Shown piece by piece: positions 18,277-27,311 of a stretch of DNA of 64,000 nucleotides. The position numbers and the translations under genes were made by a program. The DNA lies in NCBI RefSeq assembly GCF_018917435.1, contig NZ_JAHLOQ010000001.1, positions 159,322 through 223,321 of the forward strand, read 5' to 3'. The notes under the pieces were generated by a model that did not search any database, was not told the DNA's origin, and saw only the letters and a list, made by a program, of their open reading frames with translations. The DNA comes from Intestinibacter bartlettii. Lineage in GTDB: Bacteria; Bacillota; Clostridia; Peptostreptococcales; Peptostreptococcaceae. The stretch's first letter is position 1, and every line of letters starts with the position of its first letter.

Positions 18277-18709
18277 GACAATCTTCACATATTCCGAAAA
18301 ACTTAATATCATGGTCTGAAACATTAAATTTATATTGTTGACGAATTAATTCTTCTATTCCATCTAATAAATCTTCTTTTGTTTCTATAATTTTACCACA
18401 TTTTTCGCATATTAGATGATGATGATTATGTTTTTCATCTTTATTAAGACGAATTTCATATCTAATACATCCATCATCTAAATTTAATTTAGAAAGTAAC
18501 CCTACTTCACTTAAAAGCTGTATTGTTCTGTAAACGGTTGCCAACCCTATTTCAGGACAAGAAACCCTTACCATATCGTATATTTCTTCACTACTTAAAT
18601 GTTTATCGTCATTTTCTAATAATATTTCTAATATTGCTCTTCTTTGTGGTGTTATTTTAAAACCAGTTTCTTTAAGTTTACCTTTTATGCTTTCTATTGA
18701 CTCTTTCAT
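18266..18709 (-). CDS. fur: Fur-family metal-responsive repressor
   Basis: This 147-residue regulator has an N-terminal winged helix (TPQRRAILEILLENDDKHLSSEEIY, then the recognition part LATVYRTIQLLSEVGL). The C-terminal metal/dimer domain carries the HNHHHLICEKCGKIIE His/Cys cluster and a second CxxC (CEDC). The start at 18709 is preferred to one 18 codons upstream, because TAGGTGAG lies three bases before it. Position next to ruvX, DUF1292 and rnj matches the locus annotated as Fur in C. difficile relatives. PerR or Zur identity cannot be wholly excluded from sequence. Confidence 0.9.
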   Translation of the reverse strand: MKESIESIKGKLKETGFKITPQRRAILEILLENDDKHLSSEEIYDMVRVSCPEIGLATVYRTIQLLSEVGLLSKLNLDDGCIRYEIRLNKDEKHNHHHLICEKCGKIIETKEDLLDGIEELIRQQYKFNVSDHDIKFFGICEDCQKI

Positions 18710-18746
18710 AAACTCACCTATTTTCAACTGATAATCTATTGTAATT

Positions 18747-18775
18747 ATTTTAAAACATTTCAATTATTTTGTCAA
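18747..18775 (-). promoter_or_regulatory. sigma-A promoter of fur
   Basis: TTGACA (18775-18770), a 17-base spacer and TAAAAT (18752-18747) are read on the minus strand, about 38 bases before the fur start. The spacer and flank are AT-rich and could hold an autoregulatory Fur site, but no clear 19-bp box is visible. Confidence 0.7.
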
Positions 18776-18865
18776 CTTATTATTAAACTGTTAAATATTA
18801 CAAAGCCTGTTATTTCAATGTTTTGAAGCATATATTTTTTTTATTTTTAACTTATTTATAAAATA

Positions 18866-18898
18866 AAAAATAGGGGGTATAATCCCCCTATTTTTACA
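18866..18898. terminator. terminator after DUF1292 gene
   Basis: AAAATAGGGGG pairs with CCCCCTATTTT around TATAAT. It lies 10 bases downstream of the DUF1292 stop codon, with T-rich ends on both strands. Confidence 0.85.
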
Positions 18899-18906
18899 AT
18901 TCTCAA

Positions 18907-19197
18907 TTAAAATTGGTCGTCATTTAATCCTTCTTCATCCATTAATGTATTATATACATCAACGACTATTTGATATTCTTCTTCATCTTCTAATGGAACT
19001 AATATATCTCCATTTTCATCAGAATCAATTCTAAATACTAAAGCTACATCTTCGTCATCGTCATATGATTCTTCATCTAAAGGTAATAATATAGCATATT
19101 CTTTTCCTTCAGCTTCTAAAGTTAAGCATACTTCAAATTCAACCTCTTGTCCATCTTCATCTAATAATGTTATTATATTTTCGTTCATTTCGTTCAT
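18907..19197 (-). CDS. DUF1292 family protein (YrzB-like)
   Basis: This 96-residue, strongly acidic protein opens ENIITLLDEDGQEVEFEV and contains KEYAILLPLDEE, the hallmark of the DUF1292/YrzB family. The family is conserved next to ireB and ruvX across Firmicutes, but its biochemical role is not established. There is no signal peptide or membrane segment. The context ruvX-DUF1292-fur is the standard order in this lineage. Confidence 0.9.
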   Translation of the reverse strand: MNEMNENIITLLDEDGQEVEFEVCLTLEAEGKEYAILLPLDEESYDDDEDVALVFRIDSDENGDILVPLEDEEEYQIVVDVYNTLMDEEGLNDDQF

Positions 19198-19310
19198 TTT
19201 TTTCTCCTTTTATTTATAAATCTCTCAACTTAAATTTTATTTCACTTTTTATCATGATATATAATTATATATCATAAATAAAAATTTTAACATATATTAT
19301 TTTATTTTAT

Positions 19311-19736
19311 TTAAAATTTTGATTTACTATCTAAATAACCTTGTAATATAATTACTGCTGCTAGCATATCGATTACTTTTTTTCTTTTTTTACGGCTTAC
19401 ATCACCTTCTATAAGAGATCTTTCTGCAGCAACTGTAGTTAATCTTTCATCCCAAAAATCTATTTCTAATCCAGTTTCTTCTTTTATTAAATCACAGAAT
19501 TTTAGTACTTTTTCTCCTTGTGGTCCTAAAGTCCCATTCATATTCTTAGGAAGTCCTGATACAATTTTGTTTACTTGTCTTTCTTTTATTATATTTTTTA
19601 ATTCTTCTATATCTTTTTTCTTAGATTCTCTTCTTATAGTTTTTACTCCTTGTGCTGTTATACCCATTATATCGCTCACAGCAACGCCTATAGTCTTGTC
19701 ACCTATATCTAGGCCCATTATTCTACCATCTAACAT
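19311..19736 (-). CDS. ruvX: YqgF/RuvX Holliday-junction resolvase-like nuclease
   Basis: This RNase H-fold nuclease of 141 residues is implicated in 16S rRNA 5' maturation and possibly recombination. It has the N-terminal [15 protein letters not shown] motif with the first catalytic Asp, [13 protein letters not shown] in the middle, and [13 protein letters not shown] with the second acidic site. A final Asp sits in [18 protein letters not shown]. All expected catalytic residues are present. It lies in the ireB-ruvX-DUF1292 neighbourhood, but here a large membrane-protein gene separates it from ireB. Confidence 0.93.
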   Translation of the reverse strand: MLDGRIMGLDIGDKTIGVAVSDIMGITAQGVKTIRRESKKKDIEELKNIIKERQVNKIVSGLPKNMNGTLGPQGEKVLKFCDLIKEETGLEIDFWDERLTTVAAERSLIEGDVSRKKRKKVIDMLAAVIILQGYLDSKSKF

Positions 19737-19802
19737 ATTGTGCTCCTTTATAAATTAATTATTCATATATAAAATTTTATATTTTTTATTTTATCTTATC
19801 TT

Positions 19803-19838
19803 AAAAAAATTAGCCAGGTTAATCCTGACTAATTTTTG
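19803..19838 (-). terminator. intrinsic terminator after 731-residue membrane protein gene
   Basis: AAAATTAG-CAGG pairs with CCTGG-CTAATTTTTT on the minus strand (short internal mismatch). It lies 15 bases past the stop codon. Confidence 0.8.
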
Positions 19839-19852
19839 ATTTTTAGAAAAAT

Positions 19853-22048
19853 TTATTCTGTATCTTTCTCTAAACTCATATTAATACTTATTATTATAAG
19901 AGGTATTAATATATAAATTGCTGCTGTAGATGCGGCAACTATACCTGAATCGTTTACTAATAATGTAACAATACATCCTACGAAAGAAGCCATAAATCCT
20001 TTAAATATCATAGGATATTTATCATGAATTTTTTTGAACTGCCCAGATGGTTTAAATATAAGTGCTCCAATTATAACTATACTTACAATTAGAATATTAA
20101 CCCATACACTAGACTTAGCTAATTTCATATTCATCTGTATCTTTCTACCAAATGTATTTATTATTGCTCCTGGTCCCTCTTGTATTATTTGATTAGTAAA
20201 TACTGCTAAATGAGATTCTGTTCCCATTAAGAAGTCTAATCCTGCAAATACTACAACAAGTAATACTGTAGCAACTCCAATCATTATTATTTTCTTTAAA
20301 TCTAATTTTACATCAAATATAAGTAGTATAAATAGTAAATAAGCTACACATTCTGATATAGCTCCACCAACGTTAGCCCCCATCGAAGGCATTGCACTAG
20401 TAACTAATATAACTAGAGATAAGATAACTGCTAACCATTTTGGTATCTTTTTATAATTTAATAAAACTGCTAATGCAAATACTGCACTTGCAATAGTAAC
20501 ACCTTCATATTCATTACCTACACCATAATATCTTGCTCCATTTATAGCATCATAACTCATTATGTTAGTCTTCATAAGAGGAGTCCCAATTACGCAGTCA
20601 ACTATAATTAATCCTATTGTTAAAAGCGCATAGAATCCCATTTGTTTTATATCATCATTTTTAAATAGCTTAGAACCTATTAAATAATATATTATTGTTG
20701 CAATTAATACTCCTGCAACTAATCCTGTTTGAGTTTTAAATTGGAATATTGGTGCTGTTAAGAATGCCAATGGCATTATAAGCCCCAACTTGATAAATTC
20801 TTTTAAAATCTTAAATATTTGATCTCTACCTAAACCTTTTTCTTTTTTAGGTATTTTATTTTTAAATAATAGTGCTATCATCGCTATAACCCATGATGCA
20901 GATACTATTCCTACATAAGTGTTTACAACTGATGCTCTTATACTATTTATTGATACAATTCTTTTAAAATCATTTAAAAGTTTTTCAATTCCATTTTCAG
21001 CTTGTACAGTTTTAAATGGTTTACCTATCATTAATTCATTTTTTAATCCAAATTCATTTAATATATCTACACCTATATCGATATTACTCACTATACCGCT
21101 ATTTCTAGTTGTAGCTGATTCTAGTAGACCATATCCATCTTTTGTGAATTTCATTACTGGAGCTAGTCTTCTTTTATTTAGATGGTCTAAATTACTTTGG
21201 AATTCACTTACTATATATACAGTGTCATTTTCTCCAACCATATCAAAAACTTCTTTTAAATAATCATTAACTCTTTGATATATTCTTTTTTTCATAGATG
21301 CATAAGTATTTTCATTTAGATTTTTTCTAAACTCATCTAATCTATATGTATCTCCAAGTTCAACAAAAGTAATATCATTATTTTCATAATATTTCTTTGT
21401 TTCTTCTTTTAACTTTTTATAATCAGTTGAAATTCCATATGGCATAGCATTATCATCTATATTTATATCATCTACATTTCCAGACTCTACTCTACCATAT
21501 TGGTCCATACATGTTAAGGCTAAATTTCTTATTTTTTTAAGTTCACCATTTTTTATTATATCACTATTTCCAAGCAATGCAACTTTTAAGCCATTTTCAT
21601 TTAGTGTTGTTCCTAAAGTTCCAAGAGTTGCACCATAACTTCCATAATCAGAATTTTGATTTAAATCTCTATTTATTCTTAGATTATTAATAGCCCATGG
21701 CTTTACACCTGTTATAGCTTTAAATTGTGCCTGTCCATCTTTGTCTAAAGATTCAAATATTGTATAATCTTGATCTAAAACATTAGCTCTTACACCTGAA
21801 CCTATACTTGCAAAAGATTTTTGATCGGTATTTGATCCATCACCTCGTGTAGTCATAAGGGCAACATAACCACTATTTGATGTCTTTTCTTTTATTATAG
21901 GTATTTCAAGTAAGTGTTCTAAATTTGTTCTATTTAAACTAACATATATAACCTTTCCAGTTGAATTTGTATCTGCATATATATTAGACATAGAAAAACT
22001 TAAAATTACCATAAGTGATAATAAAAGTGATATTAATTTTTTCTTCAT
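19853..22048 (-). CDS. large secreted/membrane protein, alkaline-phosphatase-like ectodomain
   Basis: This 731-residue protein has an N-terminal signal sequence (MKKKLISLLLSLMVILSFSMS) and an extracellular part of about 350 residues. The second half holds roughly ten membrane helices (from about 375 to the end). The ectodomain opens with VIYVSLNRTNLEHLLEIP and SGYVALMTTRGDGSN, and later TVYIVSEFQSNLDHLNKRRLAPV, a layout that recalls alkaline-phosphatase-superfamily folds. That assignment is an inference and the metal ligands are not clearly visible. A conserved-looking NDSG lies in the last helices. It sits between ireB and ruvX and may be co-transcribed with ireB. I assign no function. Confidence 0.75.
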   Translation of the reverse strand: MKKKLISLLLSLMVILSFSMSNIYADTNSTGKVIYVSLNRTNLEHLLEIPIIKEKTSNSGYVALMTTRGDGSNTDQKSFASIGSGVRANVLDQDYTIFESLDKDGQAQFKAITGVKPWAINNLRINRDLNQNSDYGSYGATLGTLGTTLNENGLKVALLGNSDIIKNGELKKIRNLALTCMDQYGRVESGNVDDINIDDNAMPYGISTDYKKLKEETKKYYENNDITFVELGDTYRLDEFRKNLNENTYASMKKRIYQRVNDYLKEVFDMVGENDTVYIVSEFQSNLDHLNKRRLAPVMKFTKDGYGLLESATTRNSGIVSNIDIGVDILNEFGLKNELMIGKPFKTVQAENGIEKLLNDFKRIVSINSIRASVVNTYVGIVSASWVIAMIALLFKNKIPKKEKGLGRDQIFKILKEFIKLGLIMPLAFLTAPIFQFKTQTGLVAGVLIATIIYYLIGSKLFKNDDIKQMGFYALLTIGLIIVDCVIGTPLMKTNIMSYDAINGARYYGVGNEYEGVTIASAVFALAVLLNYKKIPKWLAVILSLVILVTSAMPSMGANVGGAISECVAYLLFILLIFDVKLDLKKIIMIGVATVLLVVVFAGLDFLMGTESHLAVFTNQIIQEGPGAIINTFGRKIQMNMKLAKSSVWVNILIVSIVIIGALIFKPSGQFKKIHDKYPMIFKGFMASFVGCIVTLLVNDSGIVAASTAAIYILIPLIIISINMSLEKDTE

Positions 22049-22092
22049 TAAGTCTACCTCTTTCTATTTTACCTTATAAGGCAAGCTCTCTA

Positions 22093-22350
22093 TTATTTTG
22101 ATAGATAGCTTTTTAATAGCTCTTTTAGTAATTCATCTCTTTCGTATTTTTTAATTATACTTCTTGCATTTCTATTGCTTGTTATATAACTTGAATCCCC
22201 AGAAAGTATATATCCTATAATTTGGTCTATAGGGTCATAACGTTTTTTTTCTTCTAACGCTTCATAAACATATTCTAGAGTTTCTTTTATACTTAGTTTT
22301 TCTTCTGACATTCCTTCGAATTTCATTGTGTAATCTAAATTTCTATCCAT
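22093..22350 (-). CDS. ireB: IreB-family regulatory phosphoprotein (UPF0297)
   Basis: IreB is a small cytoplasmic protein phosphorylated by PASTA-domain Ser/Thr kinases (IreK/PrkC), shown in enterococci to modulate cephalosporin resistance. The 85 residues match the family along their whole length: TMKFEGM at the start, ALEEKKRYDPIDQIIGYILSGDSSYITS in the middle, and IKKYERDELLKELL at the end. It follows alaS, a nearly universal Firmicute pairing. Ribosome binding site GGAGGGCTTTAAGT. Confidence 0.93.
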   Translation of the reverse strand: MDRNLDYTMKFEGMSEEKLSIKETLEYVYEALEEKKRYDPIDQIIGYILSGDSSYITSNRNARSIIKKYERDELLKELLKSYLSK

Positions 22351-22379
22351 ACTTAAAGCCCTCCATTAGTTAAAATCCC

Positions 22380-22408
22380 CAAAAGCTCAAAATATATAAG
22401 AGCTTTTG
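22380..22408 (-). terminator. weak terminator-like hairpin after alaS
   Basis: AAAAGCTC pairs with GAGCTTTT around an 11-base AT loop. On the minus strand the tail is TTTTGGGGATTTT, a poor U run, so it may only partly terminate before ireB. Confidence 0.4.
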
Positions 22409-22423
22409 GTGATTTATAGACTA

Positions 22424-25063
22424 TTATTTTACTTGGCTTTTAATAACCTCACAAGCATAGCTTAGAGCTTCATCTACTTTTGTAACGTCAGTTGCCCCAG
22501 CTTGAGCCATGTTAGGTCTTCCGCCACCTTTACCGCCTGCAATTTTTGCGATTTCTTTTACTATGTTTCCACTGTGGATTCCTTTTTCTATAACATCTTT
22601 AGTTGCTGTAACTACGAAGTTTACTTTAGAATCACTAACATTAGAGATAGCTACTACACCACTTTGTAATTTATCTCTTAAATTATCTGCCATTTCTTTT
22701 AATGAATTCATATCCATATCTTCAAATTTTGCAGTAAGTAAATTTACCCCATTGATTTCAACTTTTGAATCCATAAGTTTATCAGCTGATTGTAAACTCA
22801 TTTTAGCTTTTACATCATGAAGTTCTTTTGTTAAAGATTTATTTTCATCTACTAAAGCATGTGCTCTATTTACTAAGTTATCTTCTTTTGTTTTTAAAGC
22901 AGAACAAGCTTCTTCGATTAATTCATCTCTAGAATTTAAGTATTCATACACACTTCTTCCTGTAATAGCTTCTATTCTTCTTACACCAGCCGCTACTCCA
23001 CCTTCAGATAATATTTTAAATAATCCTACTTGAGAAGTATTTGTTAAGTGAGTACCTCCACAAAGTTCTATAGAATAATCTCCCATAGATACAACTCTTA
23101 CTTCGTTTCCATATTTTTCACCAAATAGAGCCATTGCCCCTTTTTCTTTAGCTTCATTTATGCCCATAACTTCACATTCTATATCAAGAGATTGTAAAAT
23201 AACATCATTTACTTTTCTTTCTATTATGTCTAGCTCTTCTTTTGATATTGGTTCAAAGTGAGTTATATCGAATCTTAATCTGTCTGGAGTTACTAATGAA
23301 CCAGCTTGGTTAACATGTTCCCCTAAAGTTTCTTTTAAAGCTTTGTGTAATAAATGTGTAGCTGAATGGTTTCTAGCTGATGCCATTCTTATTTCTCTAT
23401 TTACTAATGATTTTAATGCATCTTTAGTTTTTATGCTACCTTTTTTCACAACACCTATGTGTTTTATTGTATTATTTGCACCTTTTTTAGTAGTTACTAC
23501 TTCAAATAATGCATTTTCGTTTTCTAATATACCAGAGTCACCTACTTGTCCCCCACCTTCTGCATAGAAAGTAGTTTTGTCAAGTACTATTATTGCTTCG
23601 TCTCCTTCATTTATAGAATCTACTATTTCGTCACCTTTAACTATTGCTGTTACAACTCCTGTAGTAGATAAATGTTTATATCCTTCGAAAGTAGATGCTA
23701 CTGAAGAGTCTAATGTTGAAAGTGGATCTTCTTTCCAGCTTTCACCTTCCATATTTCCTCTAGCACTTCTAGCTCTTTCTCTTTGTTTGTCCATTTCTTC
23801 GTTGAATCCTTCTTCATCTAAATCAAATCCAACTTCTTCTAATATTTCTTGAGTTAAGTCCATTGGGAATCCATAAGTATCGTATAATTTGAATACTTTT
23901 TCTCCTGCTAATGTACTTTCGTTGTTTGCTTTTAATTCTTCTATATATCCGTTTAGTATTTCACTACCTTGGTCTATAGTTTCATTGAATTTTTCTTCTT
24001 CTATTTTTATAACTTTTTTGATGTAACCTTCTTTTTCAACAAGTTCTGGATAAGCTTCTCCACTAACTTCTTTAACTACATCAAATAAGTTGTATAGGTA
24101 GTCTTCTTTTATTCCTAATAATTTACCATGACGAGCAGCTCTTCTTAATAATCTTCTAAGAACATATCCACGTCCTTCATTTGATGGAAGGATTCCGTCA
24201 GCTATCATGAAGCTTGTTGCTCTTATGTGGTCAGTTATTATTCTTATTGATACATCACTTTTAGCATCTGAACCGTATTTAACACCTGAAACTCTTTCTA
24301 TTTCATCTATTATAGCTCTTATAGTATCTACTTCGAATATATTGTCAACGTCTTGCATTATACAACCTATTCTTTCAAGTCCCATACCAGTATCTATATT
24401 TTTGTGAGCAAGTTCTGGATAACTTCCATCTTCTTGTCTATCGAATTGAGTGAAAACTAGGTTCCAGAATTCTAAGTATCTATCACAATCACATCCTGGT
24501 TTACAATCTGGGTCACCACATCCATATTGTTCCCCTCTATCATAGTATAACTCTGAACAAGGTCCACATGGTCCTAATCCTATTTCCCAGAAGTTATCGT
24601 CTTTTCCTAATCTAACTATTCTTTCTTCTGGTATACTTGAGTGTTTTAACCATAAATCATGTGCTTCATCATCATTTAAGTAAACTGTAGCCCATATTTT
24701 TTCTTCTGGTATTTGTAAATGCTCAGTTACGAATTCCCAAGCCCATTTTATAGCATCTTCTTTGAAGTAATCTCCAAATGAGAAGTTACCCATCATTTCA
24801 AAGAATGTACCGTGTCTTGCAGTTTTACCTACGTTTTCTATATCACCAGTTCTTATACATTTTTGAACAGTACTCATTCTGTTTTTTGGTGGAACTTCAA
24901 CTCCTGAGAAATAATTTTTAAGTGGAGCCATTCCTGAGTTTATTAATAATAAACTTTTATCGTTTTTTGGTATTAAAGAAGAACTCTTCCCTATATAATG
25001 TCCTTTAGATTCAAAGAAATCTGAGAAAGATTTTCTGATTTCATTACAACCCATCTTTTTCAT
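22424..25063 (-). CDS. alaS: alanyl-tRNA synthetase
   Basis: This enzyme charges tRNA-Ala. The 879-residue protein starts KSFSDFFESKGHYIGKSSSL, has motif-2 and motif-3 class II catalytic segments in the first 400 residues, then the editing domain. That domain carries the zinc ligands HSATHLLH (HxxxH, near 575) and CGGTH (near 678). The C-Ala domain ends GGKGGGRPNMAQAGA. Length is standard. It is controlled by the T-box leader just upstream and followed by ireB. Confidence 0.98.
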   Translation of the reverse strand: MKKMGCNEIRKSFSDFFESKGHYIGKSSSLIPKNDKSLLLINSGMAPLKNYFSGVEVPPKNRMSTVQKCIRTGDIENVGKTARHGTFFEMMGNFSFGDYFKEDAIKWAWEFVTEHLQIPEEKIWATVYLNDDEAHDLWLKHSSIPEERIVRLGKDDNFWEIGLGPCGPCSELYYDRGEQYGCGDPDCKPGCDCDRYLEFWNLVFTQFDRQEDGSYPELAHKNIDTGMGLERIGCIMQDVDNIFEVDTIRAIIDEIERVSGVKYGSDAKSDVSIRIITDHIRATSFMIADGILPSNEGRGYVLRRLLRRAARHGKLLGIKEDYLYNLFDVVKEVSGEAYPELVEKEGYIKKVIKIEEEKFNETIDQGSEILNGYIEELKANNESTLAGEKVFKLYDTYGFPMDLTQEILEEVGFDLDEEGFNEEMDKQRERARSARGNMEGESWKEDPLSTLDSSVASTFEGYKHLSTTGVVTAIVKGDEIVDSINEGDEAIIVLDKTTFYAEGGGQVGDSGILENENALFEVVTTKKGANNTIKHIGVVKKGSIKTKDALKSLVNREIRMASARNHSATHLLHKALKETLGEHVNQAGSLVTPDRLRFDITHFEPISKEELDIIERKVNDVILQSLDIECEVMGINEAKEKGAMALFGEKYGNEVRVVSMGDYSIELCGGTHLTNTSQVGLFKILSEGGVAAGVRRIEAITGRSVYEYLNSRDELIEEACSALKTKEDNLVNRAHALVDENKSLTKELHDVKAKMSLQSADKLMDSKVEINGVNLLTAKFEDMDMNSLKEMADNLRDKLQSGVVAISNVSDSKVNFVVTATKDVIEKGIHSGNIVKEIAKIAGGKGGGRPNMAQAGATDVTKVDEALSYACEVIKSQVK

Positions 25064-25101
25064 ATTGTATTACCTCCTAAATTGTTTATATCTTTTACAA
25101 T

Positions 25102-25141
25102 AAAAAAACCTCGCGCCTATAAATAACTTATAGGGGCGAGG
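25102..25141 (-). terminator. T-box-controlled terminator of alaS
   Basis: CCTCGCCCCTATAA pairs with TTATAGGCGCGAGG (one mismatch), followed by TTTTTTT on the minus strand. This is the regulated terminator that competes with the T-box antiterminator. Confidence 0.9.
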
Positions 25142-25362
25142 TATATTCGCGGTACCACCCTAATTACCACTAAAAAAATGGCATCTTCGGAAAAACCTTA
25201 GCTATAACGTAACTACCGGCAATTCATACTAAGCTCCGAATTGCTACTCCAAGACTGCTTCAAATATTTTGTACTTAAAGGTTCTCACCACTACCTTTTC
25301 TCTGTAAAGCCATATAAATATTTTACTACTTCTCTTCGCTGTATTTTAAATATTGATTACTA
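25105..25362 (-). ncRNA. T-box riboswitch, alanine type
   Basis: The alaS leader contains the invariant T-box sequence AGGGTGGTACCGCG (minus strand, 25163-25150). Upstream lie stem I elements: GAGAAGTAGTAA and the GGTGAGAACC bulge. A specifier candidate GCA (25258-25256, an Ala codon) is preceded by GAA as usual. A strong terminator follows the antiterminator. Uncharged tRNA-Ala should pair with the specifier and T-box and allow read-through into alaS. Confidence 0.95.
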
Positions 25363-25367
25363 ATACT

Positions 25368-25396
25368 AATTTAAATTATAAATCATATTTTGTCAA
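25368..25396 (-). promoter_or_regulatory. sigma-A promoter of the alaS leader
   Basis: TTGACA, a 17-base spacer and TAAATT are read on the minus strand, just upstream of the T-box leader. Confidence 0.75.
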
Positions 25397-25461
25397 TAAA
25401 TATTTTAATTTTAATTTTTCTTAAGAATTTTGACATAAATAGTTATTAAATTAAACTTGAT

Positions 25462-26550
25462 TTAGAAACTACTTTCTATAATTCCTCCACCAACTACTTT
25501 GTCTCCATCGTACATAACTACTGATTGTCCTTTTGTTATAGCTCTTTGAGCTTCATCAAATACTATTTTTATTTTGTCTTCTCCAACTTTATAAACCGTT
25601 GCATCAGCTGGTCTTGCAGAGTATCTTACTTTTGCTTTTACTCTTATAGGTTCTTTTATATCTTCTATTGATATAAAGTTTACATCTGTTGCTATTAGGT
25701 TGTGTTTAAATAAATCTGCATTATCGCCTAATATTACAGTGTTATTTTTAGCATTTATATCTATTACAAACATAGGTTTACCAAATGCTATACCTAAACC
25801 TTTACGTTGTCCTATAGTGTAGTTTACTATTCCTTTGTGTTTTCCTAACACATTACCTTTAGTATCTACAAAATTACCTTCTTTTATACTTGTATTTGAA
25901 TGTCTTTTTACATAGTTTGCGTAGTCGTTATCTTTTACGAAACATATTTCTTGGCTATCTGGCTTGTTGTGAACTACTAGTCCAAGTTCCTTTGCCATTT
26001 CTCTTACTTTTTCTTTTTCAAAATCACCTATTGGAAGTAACGTATGCTCTAATTGATCTTGAGTCATATTGTATAGTGCATAAGTTTGGTCTTTTTTATC
26101 CGTAACTGATTTTGTCAGAACATATCTTCCTGTTTCTTCATCTTTTTGAATTCTCGCATAGTGACCAGTTGCTACATAATCACATCCAATTTGTCTAGCT
26201 CTTCTATATAAATCTTCAAATTTTATATACTTATTACATGCTATACATGGGTTTGGCGTTCTCCCATTTATATATTCATCTATAAAATAATCGATTACTT
26301 TTTCTTTAAACACTTCTTTAAAGTTTAATACATAAAATGGTATGTCTAGTTTTTGTGCAACACTTCTAGCATCTTCTACGGCCTCTAAAGAGCAACATCC
26401 ACCATCATTTTCTATTAATTCATATTCCTCATCATCTTGCCATAACTTCATAGTTACGCCGATTACATCATATCCTTGTTCTTTTAATAAATAGGCAGCA
26501 ACTGAGCTATCTACTCCTCCACTCATACCTATCATTACTTTCTTTTTCAT
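25462..26550 (-). CDS. mnmA: tRNA 2-thiouridylase MnmA
   Basis: MnmA thiolates U34 of tRNA-Glu, -Gln and -Lys using sulfur from a cysteine desulfurase. The 362 residues show the PP-loop ATP motif [12 protein letters not shown] (8-19), the catalytic Cys in [12 protein letters not shown] (near 102), and the partner Cys in SQEICFV (near 200). The C-terminal beta-barrel closes with GGGIIES. It lies directly downstream of iscU and iscS, the likely source of its sulfur, and upstream of the alaS T-box. Confidence 0.97.
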   Translation of the reverse strand: MKKKVMIGMSGGVDSSVAAYLLKEQGYDVIGVTMKLWQDDEEYELIENDGGCCSLEAVEDARSVAQKLDIPFYVLNFKEVFKEKVIDYFIDEYINGRTPNPCIACNKYIKFEDLYRRARQIGCDYVATGHYARIQKDEETGRYVLTKSVTDKKDQTYALYNMTQDQLEHTLLPIGDFEKEKVREMAKELGLVVHNKPDSQEICFVKDNDYANYVKRHSNTSIKEGNFVDTKGNVLGKHKGIVNYTIGQRKGLGIAFGKPMFVIDINAKNNTVILGDNADLFKHNLIATDVNFISIEDIKEPIRVKAKVRYSARPADATVYKVGEDKIKIVFDEAQRAITKGQSVVMYDGDKVVGGGIIESSF

Positions 26551-26660
26551 ATTTGTCTATCACCTCGTTTTTATATTATATCTATTTTATAATAAATTTA
26601 AAAGGATTAAATAATAAAATTTTAATTTTATAAATTTATACATTAAAACTTTTAAACGTG

Positions 26661-26693
26661 AAAAAATCTTTGAGTATCCCCAAAGATTTTTTC
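26661..26693 (-). terminator. intrinsic terminator after iscU
   Basis: AAAAAATCTTTG pairs with CAAAGATTTTTT around an 8-base loop. It ends the iscR-iscS-iscU transcript on the minus strand, so mnmA is probably transcribed separately or by read-through. Confidence 0.85.
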
Positions 26694-26711
26694 TTTATAT
26701 TATAGCAATTC

Positions 26712-27152
26712 TTAGTCTTCGTCTTCTACATCGTGATCATGGTCATGATCTGGTTCGAATCCTTCTAATTCTGGTATAACTATGTTATTTTTTTGAGCAT
26801 AGTCTACAAGTGCAGCTTTTATAGCTTGTTCTGCTAAAACTGAACAGTGCATTTTTACTGGTGGAAGTCCATCTAAAGCTTCTGCTACTGCTTTATTAGT
26901 TAAAGCTAAAGCTTCATGTATACTTTTACCTTTTATAAGTTCTGTAGCCATTGATGAACTTGCTATTGCAGAACCGCATCCAAATGTTTGGAATTTAACG
27001 TCTTTTATTATGTCATCTTCTACATCTAGGAATATTTTCATTATATCCCCACATTTAGCGTTTCCTACTTCACCTACACCACTAGCATCTTCTATTTCTC
27101 CAACATTTCTTGGATGTAAGAAATGGTCCATTACTTTATCACTGTATTGCAT
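26712..27152 (-). CDS. iscU: Fe-S cluster assembly scaffold IscU/NifU N-domain
   Basis: This scaffold builds 2Fe-2S and 4Fe-4S clusters from sulfur delivered by IscS. The 146 residues carry the three conserved cysteines: C34 (NAKCGD, with the key Asp), C59 (FGCGSA) and C103 (KMHCSVLAEQ). The protein ends with an unusual tail, PDHDHDHDVEDED, rich in His and Asp, that could bind metal; the core family does not need it. It lies downstream of iscS in the iscRSU operon and before mnmA. Confidence 0.95.
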   Translation of the reverse strand: MQYSDKVMDHFLHPRNVGEIEDASGVGEVGNAKCGDIMKIFLDVEDDIIKDVKFQTFGCGSAIASSSMATELIKGKSIHEALALTNKAVAEALDGLPPVKMHCSVLAEQAIKAALVDYAQKNNIVIPELEGFEPDHDHDHDVEDED

Positions 27153-27311
27153 AATCTTGTTCCTCCTAAATATTCACTAATTTTTTATATCTATCGTTAA
27201 TATAAGTTAATTTTCAATTTAAGCCCTATTATTTTATTTATTATTTAATGTCTTCTAACTTCTTATTATTGTTTATTTTAATATTACCCATTATACAAGT
27301 ATATTAACACC

